Below, in pieces: positions 62,471 through 64,000 of a stretch of DNA of 64,000 bases. This stretch comes from Pseudomonas sp. v388. Its GTDB lineage: Bacteria; Pseudomonadota; Gammaproteobacteria; Pseudomonadales; Pseudomonadaceae. Made by a program: the position numbers and the translations under genes. The notes below the pieces were generated by a model, which saw only the letters and a list, made by a program, of their open reading frames with translations, did not search any database and was not told the origin of the DNA. Location of the stretch: positions 158,232 through 222,231 of the forward strand of contig NZ_RHQN01000010.1 in the NCBI RefSeq assembly GCF_003935425.1. Direction: 5' to 3'. Each line of letters opens with the position of its first letter. Positions within the stretch are counted from its first letter, which is position 1.

Positions 62471-63828
62471 TCGCCGCCACCGCTCATCGTTATTCGCCGG
62501 GGGCGCTCCCGGCACTGAACGCCTTGCTGGATCGCGCAACTCTAGCGCTAAGTCAGCAGCGACCGAGGCCTGTGAGGTCGACGCGGCCAGCAAGCCTGTC
62601 CGAGCAACCTGCGGCGCTTGGAGCGGAGACGGAAAGGGCGGGCCTTCTGTTTACCGGGAATCCGCATGAGAGCGTACCCCGACGTCTGCTGCTGGATGAG
62701 CGTCTGACCCCGCTGGAGCGCAATGCCTGGCAGGTATTCAGGTTGCTGCTCAACGATGATGGGCTGACCTCGTTCCCCACCTATGAACAACTGCGTCCAT
62801 TTCTGGCATCGTCGCCGTTTCGGCTGGCATCGCGCGAAACGGTGGCAAAAGCGCTGACGACGCTTCGACTGACGCGCTGGATCAGTCTCGCGGGCAGAGT
62901 GCGAGACGAAGCGACCGGGCGTATGAAAGGCAACATCTACTTGCTGCACGATGAACCGGTGAGTATCAGTGAAGCCATGTTGCTGGACACCAACTATCTG
63001 GATTTGCTCGGCAGCGCGCAAACCCACGCGAACAAGGCGGTACGTGAAGTGGCGGCGTTCACTCTGGACGAGTTTCAGCATGACCCTCACGTGCGCAACC
63101 ATACCGTGCCGACCAGAGTGGAAATCCTGGAGCAGCGAGTGGGTCGGCAGAGCTGGGCGACCAGAACCGACCTGGCTGAACGCCCAAGTGAATCCGAACT
63201 CGGTGCGCACGATTCCGAACCCGGTAAAAACGAATCCGAACTCAGTGAAAAACACGCAGTTCGGAATCCTGCGGACCCGAGTTCGGAATCCGAACCCAGT
63301 AGAAAACCGGGGCTTTGCGACCCGGTTCGGAATCCGAACTCATATTGTACAAGTACATATACAGATGTATTTAAAAGCTCTGTACCGCGCACGCGAGCCG
63401 AACCGGATCCGGGCTGGCCAGCGGTTTTTCATGAGCTGCCATTCGACGAGCGCCAGAAGATCACGATCGCCATGGGATTCATGCCGCCCCAGCTGCAGGC
63501 CGACGTACTTGCCCAATGGGCTGCGCGCTGCGGACAGAACGCACTGCGCAACCCGGTCGGTTATCTGCTGCGCATGATCGACAAGGCGCGCGACGGTCGC
63601 TTCAACGACCTGGCGCAATCGCCTCCCGTCGCCCGGCAGGCGGTACCGCCGCCGCAGACCACACGGCAGCCTGCTCCGAGGCCACCTGCCCCGCGTGCAA
63701 GCAAGCAGCCGCCAACCCCCGAACAGCGTGAGGTTGCACGCAAGGCCATGGCGGAGATCATGAGGAACATGACGAGCCAGTCGCCAGGCAACCGCCAAAA
63801 GCCGGGAGATAGTCCAGGGCGAAAGTGA
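62467..63828 (+). CDS. STY4528-type ICE replication protein with embedded repeat array
   Basis: 453 aa. N-terminal winged-helix-like part (LLLDERLTPLERNAWQVFRLLLNDDGLTSFPTYEQLRPFLASSPFRLASRETVAKALTTLRLTRWISLAGR), a Ser/Glu/Asn-rich linker (~238-300), and a C-terminal helical segment (ELPFDERQKITIAMGFMPPQLQADVLAQWAARCG...NPVGYLLRMIDKARDGRF), similar to initiator wing motifs. Last of the overlapping ICE genes. The linker is encoded by a repeat array with two perfect palindromes, so the gene may contain its own binding sites. Confidence 0.8.
   Translation: MIAATAHRYSPGALPALNALLDRATLALSQQRPRPVRSTRPASLSEQPAALGAETERAGLLFTGNPHESVPRRLLLDERLTPLERNAWQVFRLLLNDDGLTSFPTYEQLRPFLASSPFRLASRETVAKALTTLRLTRWISLAGRVRDEATGRMKGNIYLLHDEPVSISEAMLLDTNYLDLLGSAQTHANKAVREVAAFTLDEFQHDPHVRNHTVPTRVEILEQRVGRQSWATRTDLAERPSESELGAHDSEPGKNESELSEKHAVRNPADPSSESEPSRKPGLCDPVRNPNSYCTSTYTDVFKSSVPRTRAEPDPGWPAVFHELPFDERQKITIAMGFMPPQLQADVLAQWAARCGQNALRNPVGYLLRMIDKARDGRFNDLAQSPPVARQAVPPPQTTRQPAPRPPAPRASKQPPTPEQREVARKAMAEIMRNMTSQSPGNRQKPGDSPGRK
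63191..63339 (+). repeat. Repeat array inside the replication gene (GTTCGGAATCCGAAC family)
   Basis: Units at 63191, 63212 and 63233 (AATCCGAACTCGGT-like) are spaced exactly 21 bp. An inverted copy lies at 63259-63270. Perfect 15-bp palindromes GTTCGGAATCCGAAC lie at 63281-63295 and 63325-63339, 44 bp apart. Iteron-like. Confidence 0.8.
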
Positions 63829-63840
63829 AGTCAGGAGGCT

Positions 63841-64000
63841 TGATTCCACTGGAATCAAGATTTGAGGTCTGCTCTGATTCCAGTGGAATCAGGAGTCGTG
63901 GTTCGGTCTGATTCCAATGGAATCAAGACTGCCGGACGAGCAGGCGACCGGACCTGGATTCCGATTCGGCGCTGCGCAGAGTTTGATTCCAGTGGAATCA
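63841..64000 (+). repeat. Four palindromic repeats TGATTCCANTGGAATCA after the replication gene
   Basis: Copies at 63841-63857, 63875-63891, 63909-63925 and 63984-64000. The first three are at exact 34-bp steps; the fourth is 75 bp on. The centre base varies (C, G, A, G). The array begins 12 bp after the gene stop and runs to the window edge, so more copies may follow. Candidate iterons, centromere or operator set. Confidence 0.85.

Noticed and set aside
63841-64000. CRISPR array
   Set aside because: The 17-bp units are palindromes with short, unequal spacers (17, 17 and 58 bp) and no cas genes nearby.

Overview
The window is a high-GC pseudomonad chromosome segment. The evidence is a membrane PQQ glucose dehydrogenase, an OprD-family porin, a phnMNP tail, FadR/GntR and ACS-type MFS gene sets, and scattered degenerate REP-like repeats. 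It fits a plant- or soil-associated Pseudomonas (fluorescens/syringae type). The last ~6.8 kb, right of a tRNA-Asn, is the left end of an integrative and conjugative element (ICE) of the SPI-7/PAPI-1/PFGI-1 class.

Layout, left part. 1-1.7 kb: end of a C-P lyase operon (phnM end, phnN, phnP). 1.9-9.3 kb: cofactor-free haloperoxidase-type hydrolase, gcd, and a leftward MFS / gamma-glutamyltransferase / AEC-transporter set. 9.8-17 kb: a probable zinc/metal-starvation block. It holds folE2 and a membrane acyltransferase-like gene behind one Zur-like palindrome, a TonB receptor plus DUF4198 protein behind a second, then a non-canonical Nramp protein and a decayed binding-protein gene. 17-24 kb: Tat-exported SMP-30 protein, HPP-CBS membrane protein, a LysR / MFS / glucarate-dehydratase-like locus and a DRGH nuclease. 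24-32 kb: diguanylate cyclase, topoisomerase III with a LexA-like box, OprD-family porin and a two-component system. 32-35 kb: nirBD, whose leader has a sigma54 promoter, two ANTAR-type hexaloop hairpins and an intrinsic terminator, all legible in the sequence.

Layout, right part. 35.7-38.2 kb: GNAT and RlhA. 38.4-42.5 kb: an IclR-controlled locus (MFS, 2-hydroxyacid dehydrogenase, RraA-like aldolase) with repeated palindromic operators. 42.6-45.8 kb: BtuFCD-like ABC transporter behind a cobalamin riboswitch. 45.8-54.9 kb: two divergent FadR-type regulators, a KdgM-type porin, an Opp/Dpp-type ABC transporter and an enolase-superfamily dehydratase, probably an uptake and catabolic unit for (oligo)uronate or sugar-acid compounds. 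55.4-57 kb: GapN.

From 57163, tRNA-Asn is followed by parA, a DnaB-type helicase, a zinc-ribbon protein, two small ORFs (one Arc-like), parB, a DUF2857 gene and a STY4528-type replication gene, mostly with overlapping stop/start codons. The most striking unexplained structure is two repeat families at this end. One is a 21-bp-period array plus two perfect 15-bp palindromes inside the STY4528-type coding sequence. The other is four copies of TGATTCCANTGGAATCA just after it, three of them at exact 34-bp spacing. They look like initiator or partition-protein binding sites, that is, a candidate ICE origin or centromere.
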